Positions 16,681 through 25,188 of a stretch of 64,000 nucleotides of DNA are shown here, in pieces. The notes beneath the pieces are model-generated. The model saw only the letters and a program-made list of their open reading frames with translations, did not search any database and was not told the DNA's origin. Every line of letters starts with the position of its first letter. The stretch's first letter is position 1. The stretch is from CANKJK01 sp964400405. Lineage in GTDB: Bacteria; Acidobacteriota; Vicinamibacteria; Vicinamibacterales; UBA2999. The stretch lies in assembly GCA_964400405.1 (NCBI GenBank), contig CAYNUO010000002.1:1-64000 (forward strand). Reading direction: 5' to 3'. A program made the position numbers and the translations under genes.

Positions 16681-17442
16681 TTACGGCACAAACGGTGTGT
16701 CGGCGATGGGCTCCAGCGCGACGGCGCCGTCGGCCAGCAGGCGCTCCGCCACCAGCCAGTCCACCGGATCGTTGATGTCGAACCCCTCGTGGCCCTCCGT
16801 GATGAACGGGACCACGACGTCTCCCGCGATCGTCCGCCGCTCGCGGACGACGGCCGTCCACGCGATCTCGAGCGACGCGTTCTGCACGTAGACGAGCGGC
16901 AGGGCCTGGTACGGCGTGCTGTGCCACGGCTGCTCGGCCGGTCCGAACGGCAGCAGCGGAAACATGCGTGCGCCGCGCACCACCCACATCTTGCCGGGGT
17001 GCTCGGTGCACTTCTCCACCGCGCGCAGTGAATCCACGCCCTCCTGCGCAAGGAACAGCGTCATCGCGCGGCGGATCGTGTCCGCGGTGCGGAACGGGCT
17101 CGTCGGACGCAGCAGGCTGAAGCAGTCGTACGGACGCCCGGACGAGGCCAGCGTCGCCAGCGTGTGCTCGACCCACTCGATGTCGGGGGACTTGTCGCCC
17201 GCGAACTCGGCCGGGCGCAGGAACGGCACCTCGGCGCCGTAGTGCCGGGCGATCCGCGCGACCTCTTCCGAATCCGTCGAGACGATCACCGCCTCGAACA
17301 CGCCGCTCGCGCGGGCCGCGGCAATCGTGTACGCGAGCATCGGATGCCCGCCGAGCGGGCGGATGTTCTTGCCGGGAACGCGCTTGGACCCCTGCCGCGC
17401 CGGAATCAGCGCGACGGCACGGGTGCGGACGGAATCAGGCAT
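16681..17442 (-). CDS. CMP-nonulosonate (acylneuraminate) cytidylyltransferase family protein, copy 1
   Basis: This 253-residue NeuA/KdsB-like nucleotidyltransferase activates a 2-keto acid sugar with CMP. The N-terminal signature ALIPARQGSKRVPGKN binds CTP, followed by IVSTDSEEVARIA, LLRPTSPFRT and a C-terminal GFDINDPVDW, which matches the FDID(T/D)P..D end of this family. The start is ATG 17442. It lies between an aldehyde dehydrogenase and a transketolase and two genes after NeuB. It is more divergent from copies at 38471 and 63727 than those are from each other in the terminal YGRDxR region, suggesting a different sugar. Confidence 0.85.
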   Translation of the reverse strand: MPDSVRTRAVALIPARQGSKRVPGKNIRPLGGHPMLAYTIAAARASGVFEAVIVSTDSEEVARIARHYGAEVPFLRPAEFAGDKSPDIEWVEHTLATLASSGRPYDCFSLLRPTSPFRTADTIRRAMTLFLAQEGVDSLRAVEKCTEHPGKMWVVRGARMFPLLPFGPAEQPWHSTPYQALPLVYVQNASLEIAWTAVVRERRTIAGDVVVPFITEGHEGFDINDPVDWLVAERLLADGAVALEPIADTPFVP

Positions 17443-17456
17443 CAGGAAGGACGGGC

Positions 17457-18938
17457 TCAGAGCTGAGCCGGGTCGTGGTTGATGTAGATGGTCTTCAGGT
17501 CCGAATAGACGTCGATCGCGGCGGTGCCCGCTTCGCGCCAGCCGTTACCGGACTGCTTCAGCCCGCCGAACGGCATGTGCGCCTCGCTGCCGAACGTGCC
17601 GCCGTTGACGACGGCCACGCCGGACTGGATGCGGCCGGTGAACGTCATGGCCCGGTGGATGCTGCGCGTGTGGATCGCGGCGGTCAGGCCGAAGTCGGAC
17701 GCATTCGCGAGCGCGATGGCCTCCTCGAAATCACGGACGCGATAGAGGCACGTGATCGGGCCGAAGAGCTCGTGGCGCGAAATCTCGGCGTCGGGGGCCG
17801 CCTGCTCGATGAGCGTCGGCGCGACGTAGTAGCCGCCGTCGCAGCCGGGCCCGGTCATCCGGTGCCCGCCGGTGAGGATCGTGGCCCCGGCCTTCTTCGC
17901 CCGGTCGACCGTCGCCAGCATGTTCGTCATCTGTTCTTCGTTGATGACCGGGCCGTAGTCGTCGGTGTCGGTGGAACCGACCTTGAGCGCCTTCGTCGCG
18001 GTCACGAGCTTTGCCTTGAACGCGTCGTAGACGGCGTCGAACACGATGATGCGGCTGCCGGCCGCGCACCGCTGTCCGGCGTTGCTGAACGCGGAGCCGA
18101 GCGTCCATTTCACGGCGTTGTCGAGGTCCGCGTCGTCGCAGACGATGAGCGGGTTCTTGCCGCCGAGCTCGAGGCAGGTCTTCTTCAGCGCTCTGCCGGT
18201 GGTCTCCGCGATCCAGCGGCCGACGGACGTGGAGCCCGTGAAGCTGATGAGGTCGACGTCCGGATGCTCGACCAGCGGCGCGCCGGCTTCCTCGCCGAGG
18301 CCATGCACCGTGCTGTACACGCCGTCCGGCACGCCCGCGAGCTTCGCCAGCACGCCGAACGCCCAGGCGGAGAGCGGCGTGTCTTCCGACGCCTTCAGGA
18401 TCGCTGCGTTGCCGCACAGCAGCGCGGGGAACGCCTTCCACGCGACGTTCGCGATCGGGGTGTTGGCCGCGATGATGAGACCCGCGACGCCGAGCGGCTG
18501 GCGCACCACCAGGGCCGCCTTGTTCGGCACCGCGCTGGTCGTCGTGGTGCCGTAGAAGCGGCGGCCCTCGCCGGCGACGAAGAAGCCCATCTCGATCGCC
18601 GCATCGGTTTCGCCCGTCGCGTCCTTGATCGACTTCCCTGTCTCACGCGCGACGAGCGACGCAATCGCGGCCTTGTGCTCCAGCATCAGCATCGCGATGC
18701 GGCGGAGGGCGTCGCCACGCGACACCACGGTCTGGGCGGCCCAGGCGGGTTGCGCCGCCCGAGCGGCCGCGACGGCGCGATCGATGTCCGCCTTCGTGGA
18801 ACGGGTGACCCGGCACAGTTCCCGGCCCGTGGCCGGGTCGAACTTGGCGAACGTGCCGCCCGTCGACGCGAGGGACTCCTGGTGGCCGATCTGATTCGGC
18901 ACGACCGCCGGGAACGCGCGGAGATCCGGCGCTACCAC
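17457..18938 (-). CDS. NAD(P)-dependent aldehyde dehydrogenase
   Basis: This is a complete ALDH of 493 residues. ELGGKNP with general-base Glu257 and the catalytic Cys291 in GQRCAAG are both present, as are NTPIANV, FTGSTSVG and a C-terminal PFGGLKQSGNG. GTG 18938 overlaps the SDR stop by 7 nt. Such enzymes oxidise an aldehyde to an acid. Placed between NeuB/SDR and a cytidylyltransferase, it may oxidise a sugar aldehyde on the way to an unusual acidic sugar; a catabolic aldehyde substrate cannot be excluded. Confidence 0.92.
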   Translation of the reverse strand: MVAPDLRAFPAVVPNQIGHQESLASTGGTFAKFDPATGRELCRVTRSTKADIDRAVAAARAAQPAWAAQTVVSRGDALRRIAMLMLEHKAAIASLVARETGKSIKDATGETDAAIEMGFFVAGEGRRFYGTTTTSAVPNKAALVVRQPLGVAGLIIAANTPIANVAWKAFPALLCGNAAILKASEDTPLSAWAFGVLAKLAGVPDGVYSTVHGLGEEAGAPLVEHPDVDLISFTGSTSVGRWIAETTGRALKKTCLELGGKNPLIVCDDADLDNAVKWTLGSAFSNAGQRCAAGSRIIVFDAVYDAFKAKLVTATKALKVGSTDTDDYGPVINEEQMTNMLATVDRAKKAGATILTGGHRMTGPGCDGGYYVAPTLIEQAAPDAEISRHELFGPITCLYRVRDFEEAIALANASDFGLTAAIHTRSIHRAMTFTGRIQSGVAVVNGGTFGSEAHMPFGGLKQSGNGWREAGTAAIDVYSDLKTIYINHDPAQL

Positions 18939-19741
18939 GCGGTAAATCCTCCGTCGACGCGGAGTTCATGGCCCGTCACGTAGGACGACGCCTGGGACGC
19001 GAGAAACACGACCGGCCCCTTGAGGTCCGCAGCCTCCGCCATCCGCCCGAGCGGCACGCGGCTGCCGAACTTCGCCTTGAAATCCGCATCCTGCCCGCCG
19101 AGCACGCCTCCCGGTGACAGCGTGTTCACGCGGACGCCGGTGCGGCCCCACAGCGTCGAGAAGTACTTCGTCATGTTGACGACCGCGGCCTTGGACGCGC
19201 CGTAGGCCGGCGTCTTCAGAAACGGCAGATTGCCGGGCATGTGGTCGTAGAACCGCTGATCCGGGGACACGGATGCGTAGAGCGAGCCGATGTTGATGAT
19301 CGAGCCGCGGCCGGCCGCGGCCATCGCGCCGCCGACGACCTGGATCATCTGCAGCGTGCCGAGCAGGTTGACCTCGACCATCGTCCGGAACTGCTCGACC
19401 GGGATGTTCTCGATCGCGTTGCGGCTGCCGCCGGAATCAGGCGCCTGGTCGACGCCGGCGTTGTTGACGAGGATCGACGGGACGCCGTGCGCGGCCGTGA
19501 CCGCGCGGCAGGCCGCTTCGATGGAGGCGCGGTCCGTGATGTTGCAGTCGTAGCGCGCGACGCTGGCGCCCCACGTCCGCTCGAGCGCCGCGAACGCGGG
19601 TGAGGCCTTCGCGCCCGGCAGGTCGAGGGCGGCCACGGTGGCGCCGGCCTCGAGGAGCGCCTCGACCCACACCGGACCCAGCTTGCCGCACGACCCGGTG
19701 ACGACGGCCACCTGGCCGTCCAGGCTGAACGCCGGGTTCAC
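18932..19741 (-). CDS. Short-chain dehydrogenase/reductase
   Basis: This classical SDR of 269 residues has the cofactor motif TGSCGKLG near residues 15-22, DCNITD for the adenine pocket, NNAGVDQ, IINIGSLYA carrying the catalytic Ser, and YGASKAA for Tyr/Lys. The C-terminus ends in HELRVDGGFTAW, typical of the fold. GTG 19741 overlaps the NeuB stop (GTGA). It is usual for NeuB-linked loci to include an SDR that reduces or epimerises a keto-sugar before or after condensation. The substrate is unknown. Confidence 0.9.
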   Translation of the reverse strand: MNPAFSLDGQVAVVTGSCGKLGPVWVEALLEAGATVAALDLPGAKASPAFAALERTWGASVARYDCNITDRASIEAACRAVTAAHGVPSILVNNAGVDQAPDSGGSRNAIENIPVEQFRTMVEVNLLGTLQMIQVVGGAMAAAGRGSIINIGSLYASVSPDQRFYDHMPGNLPFLKTPAYGASKAAVVNMTKYFSTLWGRTGVRVNTLSPGGVLGGQDADFKAKFGSRVPLGRMAEAADLKGPVVFLASQASSYVTGHELRVDGGFTAW

Positions 19742-20787
19742 TTGAGCACGTCTGTGCTGAGGAAGTCGTCCTCGCGCAGCGCCTTCGTCGTCGTCCGCCC
19801 GAGCACGGTGTCAAGCTCGTACGGCGGGATGCCGCCACCCGGCGACTTCAGCACGATGTCCGCGGCCGTCAGCACGTGACCGGCCGGGATGTCGTGCGCG
19901 ATCACGAGGCTCTTGCCCATCTTCACGATCGGCGCGCGCTCGCTCTCGTAGACCTTCTTCAGGCCGTCGCCGAGCGCCATCCGCGTCCGTTCGAGGTCGC
20001 GCACCATCTTCTTGAGGCCGAGGGGCTCGAGCGAGAAGGCATGGTCGGTGCCCTTCATCGCGCGGTTCAGCGTGAAGTGCTTCTCGATGACGCGCGCGCC
20101 GAGCACATACGCCGCCACGGCCATCGCGATGCCGTTGTCATGGCCCGAAAAGCCGATGACCGCGCCCGGGAACTCCTCGCGGAACTGCGTGATGACGCGC
20201 AGGTCCAGCTCTTCGAACTTCGCCGGGTAGCCCGCCGTGCACTGCAGGATGCAGAGCTGCGGGTTGATCGGCATGATCGTGTCGTAGGCGCGGCGGATTT
20301 CGTCGAGCGTGGCGCCGCCGGTCGAGATGATCATCGGCTTGCCGAACCGCGCGACGTGCGCCAGCAGCGGCGTGCTCTTCAGGTCGCCCGACGCCAGCTT
20401 GTAGGCCGGCACGTGCAAACCCTCCAGGAAGTCCGCGCTCTCGAAGTCGAAGGCGGTCGAGAAGAAGTCGATGCCGAGCTCGGCGGCGTACGCCTGCAGC
20501 TCGGTGTACTCCTTCAGGCCGAACTCGAGGAACTCGCGGTGTTCGCCGTACGTCGCGCCGTAGCTGTTCTCGTTGTCGTACGGCTTGTCGTAGGCGGCCT
20601 TCGTGAACAGTCCGCGGTTGTTCCGCTTCTGCAGTTTGACGGCGTGGGCGCCTGCGGCCTTGGCCTCACGGAACAGCTCGCGGCACTGGGCGACGCTGCC
20701 CTGGTGGTTGTGGCCGATCTCGGCGATGACGTAGCAGTCCGTGTGGTCGCCGATCTCCCGCGACCCGATCCTGATGGTTGCTGACAC
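19738..20787 (-). CDS. NeuB-family nonulosonate synthase, copy 1
   Basis: This PEP-dependent sialic/legionaminic acid synthase-type enzyme has 349 residues: a TIM barrel with YVIAEIGHNHQG, AVKLQKR, FFSTAFDFESADFL, KLASGDL, ISTGGA, LQCTAGYPA, IGFSGHD and VIEKHFTLNRAMKGTDHAFS. The C-terminal SAF (antifreeze-like) domain follows (KSLVIAHDIPAGHVLT...PGGGIPPYELD). AGAGGAG-like sequence lies about 8 nt before GTG 20787. The GTDHAFS motif is typical of NeuB proteins acting on 6-carbon or simple aldose substrates. With its SDR, aldehyde dehydrogenase, cytidylyltransferase and transketolase neighbours it probably makes a distinct ulosonic acid. Confidence 0.9.
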   Translation of the reverse strand: MSATIRIGSREIGDHTDCYVIAEIGHNHQGSVAQCRELFREAKAAGAHAVKLQKRNNRGLFTKAAYDKPYDNENSYGATYGEHREFLEFGLKEYTELQAYAAELGIDFFSTAFDFESADFLEGLHVPAYKLASGDLKSTPLLAHVARFGKPMIISTGGATLDEIRRAYDTIMPINPQLCILQCTAGYPAKFEELDLRVITQFREEFPGAVIGFSGHDNGIAMAVAAYVLGARVIEKHFTLNRAMKGTDHAFSLEPLGLKKMVRDLERTRMALGDGLKKVYESERAPIVKMGKSLVIAHDIPAGHVLTAADIVLKSPGGGIPPYELDTVLGRTTTKALREDDFLSTDVLK

Positions 20788-20811
20788 TCTGAGGCTCCTC
20801 TGACCGGAAGG

Positions 20812-21765
20812 CTAGGCAAGGACGGCCGGACGCAACTGTGCGACCAGGCGTTCCCACCCGTACTGCGATCGGGCGATCTCGCTCGCGGCCCGACCGATGC
20901 GCGCGGACGCCTCCCCCTCGGGCAGACGCTCGCACCGGTTGATGTCGATGATGTTCGTCATGTGCTCGAAGCCCTCGGGCGAGTGGCCGTCGAGATTCGT
21001 GATCACCGTGCACCCGCACTCCATCGCGGCGTTCACGGAGGTGTTGTTCGCGCGGAAGCCCTTCTCGAAGAACGCCGCCAGGTAGGTGCAGTCGAGCAGC
21101 TGGTTGTAGACCGCCGTGTCGGACAAATAGCCCATGAAATAGACGCGGCCGTTGAAAAGGGCCTGCAGCTCCTCGAAGCGGACCACGAACGAGCCGTCGA
21201 AGTTCTTGCCTTCGTGGAGCGCGGTCGAGACGAACACAGAGTAGCTTTTGCCGGTGGCGTCGAGCAGTTCACGGAGGCGGGTATAGAGCGGCACGCGAAT
21301 CTTGTGCGCCATCCCGAAGGTAAAGACCTTCAGCTCGGTCTCCTCGAAGCGCTGTGGACCGAGGATCGTGCCCGGGCAGAACAGTTCGGAGAGATCGGGG
21401 CGCGCTGGCCTGAGTGCACGAGCCAACTCCGAATTGCCGACGTACACCTTGCCGGCGGCCGCGAGCAGGCGCTGCTCGACCGGCTCCCCGCCGAAGTTGT
21501 GCAGGAACAGTTCGAAGTCCCCGGCGTGGGCCTGGCTCCACACGTCGAGGTCCGCCGCGTCGGCCGGCGAGAACTCCTCCAGCTTGATCGACAGCAGGGG
21601 CCGGCGGTAGCGGCCGAGCTCGACCGCACGTATCCCGACCACCGGCACCTCGAGGTGGGAGGACAGGATCGTGTTGAACTTGGCGATGCCGCAGGTCCAG
21701 GGATTCAGGTGGTACCCGGCGATGCAGTCGATGGTCGGCACGGCAGACATGAACGGACTGTCCAT
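20812..21765 (-). CDS. Putative glycosyltransferase, GT-B-like, short
   Basis: The 317-residue protein contains YHLNPWTCGIAKFN near its N-terminus, a VFTFGMAHKIR strand like the start of a GT-B donor domain, YFMGYLSD, FFEKGFRANNTSVNAAMECG and TNLDGHSPEGF, matching the general layout of a glycosyltransferase C-terminal domain (nucleotide-binding loop then Glu/Gly-rich helix). It lacks a clear GT4 EX7E motif. ATG 21765 and ATG 21750 are both plausible; no ribosome-binding site decides. It lies 6 nt after a GT2 gene, within the operon. Confidence 0.65.
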   Translation of the reverse strand: MDSPFMSAVPTIDCIAGYHLNPWTCGIAKFNTILSSHLEVPVVGIRAVELGRYRRPLLSIKLEEFSPADAADLDVWSQAHAGDFELFLHNFGGEPVEQRLLAAAGKVYVGNSELARALRPARPDLSELFCPGTILGPQRFEETELKVFTFGMAHKIRVPLYTRLRELLDATGKSYSVFVSTALHEGKNFDGSFVVRFEELQALFNGRVYFMGYLSDTAVYNQLLDCTYLAAFFEKGFRANNTSVNAAMECGCTVITNLDGHSPEGFEHMTNIIDINRCERLPEGEASARIGRAASEIARSQYGWERLVAQLRPAVLA

Positions 21766-21771
21766 TCTAAC

Positions 21772-22698
21772 TTAGGGTTTCCAGGGACCCGTGTCCGGGA
21801 CGGCCCCGGCTGAGGCTTCCACCAGGTACACGGGCCGCCGCCGCGCCAGTTCGAGCGTACGCCAGAGGTATTCACCGACCACCCCGAGCGCGCTGATCTG
21901 CAGCCCGCCGATGGCGGCCACGGCCGCCACCACGCCCAGACGCGGGCCGCCACGGGCCGCCCACGCCACGAGGCCCGCCGAACCCGCCGCCAGCAGCAGC
22001 AGGCCGGCCGCCGTCACGACGCGAAGCGGCAGCGCGGAGAACGCGGTGACCGAGTCGGCGACGAGGGCGACCTTCTTCGCGAGCGTCCAGCCCGACCGGC
22101 CCGCGGCCCTGGGCTGCTTGTCGTATTCCACCGTCGCCTGGCGGAATCCCATCCACCCGACCAGCGCGAAGATGCTGACCTGCCGCTCGGCGTACCGCGC
22201 GAAGGCGTCGAGCACCAGCCGGTCCGCGAGAAAGAAGTCCGCCCCGCGTTCGGGCAGCACCGTCAACCCGACGACCTTCCGCATGATCCAGTAGTAGAGG
22301 GCCGCGAATCCCGCGTGGGCCCTCGCCCCGGGCTGCTCGCGGCGGGTCGCCCACACGATGTGCGCGCCGCCGCGCCACGCCGTCAGGATCGCGCCGATCG
22401 TTTCGGGCGGGTCCTGCAGGTCGGCCGCCAGCACGACCGCCGCCGTGCCGCGCGCGTGGTGCAGCCCGGCGGTGATCGCGATGTGCGACCCCTCGTTTCT
22501 CGCCAGCCGCAGCCCGCGCACGCGGCCATCCGCCGCTGACAGTTCGCGGACCACGTCGAACGTCCCGTCCGCCGAGTGGTCGTCGACGACGATCCACTCC
22601 CACGGCTCGCCGAGGGCCTCCATCGTCGCGGCAATCCGCGCGTGCATGGCACGGAGGTTCAGCGCCTCGTTGTACGCCGGCGTGACGAGCGTCAGCAT
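21772..22698 (-). CDS. GT2 glycosyltransferase, polyprenyl-phosphate sugar synthase-like (ArnC/GtrB/DPM type)
   Basis: The 308-residue protein has an N-terminal GT-A domain (LVTPAYNEALNLRAM, VVDDHSADGT, LAADLQDPPE as DxD region, and RRxQPGARA) and two C-terminal membrane helices (about residues 220-285), the layout of ArnC, GtrB and dolichol-phosphate mannose synthases. These load a sugar onto undecaprenyl phosphate for use outside the cytoplasm by GT-C enzymes; the GT-C-like membrane protein at 45258-47663 could be a partner. It is the first gene after the element E4, with its start adjoining the element. Confidence 0.88.
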   Translation of the reverse strand: MLTLVTPAYNEALNLRAMHARIAATMEALGEPWEWIVVDDHSADGTFDVVRELSAADGRVRGLRLARNEGSHIAITAGLHHARGTAAVVLAADLQDPPETIGAILTAWRGGAHIVWATRREQPGARAHAGFAALYYWIMRKVVGLTVLPERGADFFLADRLVLDAFARYAERQVSIFALVGWMGFRQATVEYDKQPRAAGRSGWTLAKKVALVADSVTAFSALPLRVVTAAGLLLLAAGSAGLVAWAARGGPRLGVVAAVAAIGGLQISALGVVGEYLWRTLELARRRPVYLVEASAGAVPDTGPWKP

Positions 22699-23060
22699 CT
22701 AGTGTCCCGCCCCGGAGATTCGCTGACATATTCCCGGCGGGGCATCCCGCCTCNNNNNNNNNNNNNNNNNNNNNNNNNNNNNNNNNNNNNNNNNNNNNNN
22801 NNNNNNNNNNNNNNNNNNNNNNNNNNNNNNNNNNNNNNNNNNNNNNNNNNNNNCTAGTGTCCCGCCCCGGAGATTCGCTGACATATTCCCGGCGGGGCAT
22901 CCCGCCTCCCACCCCAGCACGCACAGTCCGCGTGCCGGGGGCCCCGGTTCGCAGCGTTGCTCATCACTCGCTTATGCCCAATAAGCTCGCTCTTCGCGCC
23001 TTGCGATCCGGGCGCCGCGCCAGGAATATCTGTCACCGAACCTCCGGGGCGGGACACTGG
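22699..23060. repeat. Intergenic palindromic element E4 (contains false gap)
   Basis: About 40-nt imperfect inverted arms (22699-22737 and 23021-23060, sharing AGTGTCCCGCCCCGGAG) bound an element that, once the artificial gap is removed, is about 207 bp. Its inner part 22955-23002 matches the core of E1 (CGTTGCTC, CGCTTA and a CGCTCTTCGCGCCT-like end). Smaller palindromes (GGCGGG-GCAT-CCCGCC; GCACGC with GCGTGC) occur inside. The right arm supplies the last codons and TGA of the aminotransferase, and the left arm abuts the next start codon, so the element fills the whole interval. Confidence 0.75.
22754..22853. other. Assembly gap of 100 N, flanked by a 55-bp exact duplicate
   Basis: The 55 bp before the N-run (22699-22753) are identical to the 55 bp after it (22854-22908). 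This is the signature of two contigs that overlap by one assembler k-mer and were scaffolded with a default gap. The real sequence most likely lacks the N-run and one copy. Confidence 0.9.
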
Positions 23061-24202
23061 CGCACCGCGGTCGTGACCGCGTCAATCACGCGGTCCTGAC
23101 TCGACTCCTCGAGGTGATGGTAGAGCGGCAGGATGACGGCCGTGTCCTGGATCCACTCGCCGACGGTCAAGCCTCCGGCCTCACGCCACGTGCCGGCCGG
23201 ATAGGCCGCCTCCCGGTGGGCGTTCATGACGCCGCGGCGGGTGGCGATGCCGTCGTCCAGCAGCCGCTGCATCAGCGGGCGCTGGAGCGCCGGGCGCTCG
23301 ACGCGAATGGCGTAGCTCTGCCAGTTGCTGCGCGCCCAGTCCGGCTCGTGCGGCACTTCGATGCCGGGCACGCCCGCCAGCGCCGCGGTGTACCGCGCGG
23401 CCAGCGCCCGCCGGCGGGCCACGATGGCCGGGAGCCGGAGGAGCTGCGCCCGCCCGATCGCCCCCTGGATATCCGTCATCCGGTAGTTGAACCCGAGCTC
23501 CGGGTACGTCTCGAAGACGACCTCGGCCGACTGGTGCCGCACCGTGTCGGGCACGTCCATGCCGTGCTGGCGCAGCAGGCGGAAGCGCGCGTCGAGCGCG
23601 GCGTCGCGCGTGGTCAGCATCCCGCCGTCGCCGGTCGACAGGACCTTCCTGGGATGAAACGAGAAGCACGCGATGTCGCCGTGCGGACGGCCCACGCGCA
23701 CCCAGGTGCCGTCCGGCTCGCGGGTCTCGCTCCCGGCGGCACAGGCCGCGTCTTCGACCACGCGCAGGCCGTGCCGTGCGGCCGTCGCCAGCACGGCCGC
23801 CAGGTCGCACGGCATCCCCAGCTGGTGCACACAGAGGATCGCGCGCGTGGCCGGCGAGATCGCCGCCTCGATGCGCGCGGGGTCGATGTTGCCGGTCGCA
23901 CGTTCGACGTCCACGAACACCGGCGTCGCGCCGCAGTACCGGACGGCGTTGGCGCTCGCGATGAAGGAATGGCTGACGGTGATGACCTCGTCGCCGGGTC
24001 CCACGCCGAGCGCGACCAGGGCGAGATGCAGCGCCGTCGTGCAGCTCGAGACGGCGCAGGCGTGCGGCGCGCCGACGGCCGCCGCGAACTCGCGTTCGAA
24101 GGCCGCGACTTCCGGACCCTGCGTGACCCAGCCGGAGAGGATCGCGCGGCGGGCGGCCGCGGCCTCCTCCTCGCCCATCCAGGGCCTGGCGACCGGAATC
24201 AT
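23033..24202 (-). CDS. DegT/DnrJ/EryC1 PLP-dependent sugar aminotransferase, copy 1
   Basis: This nucleotide-sugar aminotransferase has 389 residues. It opens with IPVARPWMGEEE, has SSCTTALHLAL, EVITVSHSFIASANA, VEDAACAAG, SFHPRKVLSTGDGGML containing the Schiff-base Lys, and LGFNYRMTDIQGAIG. ATG 24202 overlaps the epimerase stop (ATGA). The epimerase/dehydratase immediately upstream is probably its keto-sugar supplier. The closest functional classes are perosamine, PseC and LegC-type enzymes; which one cannot be told. The last eight codons lie in the arm of element E4, suggesting the original C-terminus was replaced. Confidence 0.9.
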   Translation of the reverse strand: MIPVARPWMGEEEAAAARRAILSGWVTQGPEVAAFEREFAAAVGAPHACAVSSCTTALHLALVALGVGPGDEVITVSHSFIASANAVRYCGATPVFVDVERATGNIDPARIEAAISPATRAILCVHQLGMPCDLAAVLATAARHGLRVVEDAACAAGSETREPDGTWVRVGRPHGDIACFSFHPRKVLSTGDGGMLTTRDAALDARFRLLRQHGMDVPDTVRHQSAEVVFETYPELGFNYRMTDIQGAIGRAQLLRLPAIVARRRALAARYTAALAGVPGIEVPHEPDWARSNWQSYAIRVERPALQRPLMQRLLDDGIATRRGVMNAHREAAYPAGTWREAGGLTVGEWIQDTAVILPLYHHLEESSQDRVIDAVTTAVRQCPAPEVR

Positions 24203-25188
24203 GCCGGGATCCAGTTCCGCACGACCTCGCGCTCGAGCAGCGTCGCCGGGTCGACGCCCTGCTCGCGATACCACGCCAGCAGGCGGCCGAGTCCGTCTTC
24301 GAGCGTGATGGACGGCTGATACCCGAGCAGCTCGCGTGCCTGGGTCATGTCGGCGTAGAGCCGCAACACGTCGCCCGGCCGGCCCTCGACACGCTCGACG
24401 GCCGCATCCGGCCGCCCCGCCGCCTTCGCGACGATGCCGGCCAGCGCGGCGATCGTCGTCTCGGACCCGAATCCGAGGTTGATGGTGCGCCCGACCGCGT
24501 CTGGATGGTTGCCGGCCAGCACGATGCCCCGCGCGCTGTCTGAGACGTAGGTGAAGTCCCGCGTCTGCGTGCCGTCGCCGAAGATCACCATCGGCTTCCC
24601 CGCCAGGCACCGCAGCAGGAACTTCGGAATCACCTCGCCGCTGTCGCCCTCGTGGTGGCTGCGCGGGCCGTAGGTGTTGAAAGGACGGACCACCACCGTG
24701 TCGTAGCCGTACGTGCGGTGGAACGCGCGCGTGTACGACTCGCCCGCCAGCTTCGACCCGCCGTAGACCGTGCACGGAAACGTGGGATGGAGCTCCGTCA
24801 TCGGCACGTGCATCGCGGTGCCGTACACCTCCGAGCTCGACACGTAGACGAACCGGCCGACACCGGCGGCCCTCGACGCGCCGAGCAGGCCGAGCGTGCC
24901 GGTGGCGTTGACCGCGTGGTTCTCGTCGGGAGCGTGGACCGAATGCCGGACACCCAGACACGCGAGGTGATAGACGACGGCGGTGCCGGCGAGCAGCGGC
25001 GTCACGGCCGCGAGATCCCGGATATCCGCGTCGGCCACGGTGAGGCGCGGCTGGCCGGCCGGCAGATTCGCACGCGAGCCGTTGACGAAGTTGTCGACGA
25101 CCACGACCTCGTCGCCGCGGTCCAGCAGCTGGCGCACCAGCTCCGACCCGATGAATCCGGCTCCACCCGTGACAAGCACGCGCGCCAT
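24199..25188 (-). CDS. NAD-dependent nucleotide-sugar epimerase/dehydratase (extended SDR)
   Basis: The 329-residue product has VLVTGGAGFIGSELV, VVDNFVNGSRANL, YHLACLGVRHSVH, SSSEVYGTA, YGGSKLAGE (Tyr/Lys pair) and RPFNTYGPRSHHEGD, then GTQTRDFTYVSD. This fits GalE/UXS-like extended SDRs acting on UDP- or dTDP-sugars. Overlaps on both sides (TGATG with the upstream ankyrin gene, ATGA with the aminotransferase) place it in a two-step 4-amino-sugar route with the DegT enzyme. Epimerase versus 4,6-dehydratase cannot be settled without alignment. Confidence 0.85.
   Translation of the reverse strand: MARVLVTGGAGFIGSELVRQLLDRGDEVVVVDNFVNGSRANLPAGQPRLTVADADIRDLAAVTPLLAGTAVVYHLACLGVRHSVHAPDENHAVNATGTLGLLGASRAAGVGRFVYVSSSEVYGTAMHVPMTELHPTFPCTVYGGSKLAGESYTRAFHRTYGYDTVVVRPFNTYGPRSHHEGDSGEVIPKFLLRCLAGKPMVIFGDGTQTRDFTYVSDSARGIVLAGNHPDAVGRTINLGFGSETTIAALAGIVAKAAGRPDAAVERVEGRPGDVLRLYADMTQARELLGYQPSITLEDGLGRLLAWYREQGVDPATLLEREVVRNWIPA

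Noticed and set aside
22699..22908. 55-bp direct repeats as attachment sites or target-site duplications
   Set aside because: The same length (55 bp) and an exact 100-N spacer also occur in a coding sequence at 57737-57946, where removal restores a frame. This is an assembly overlap.
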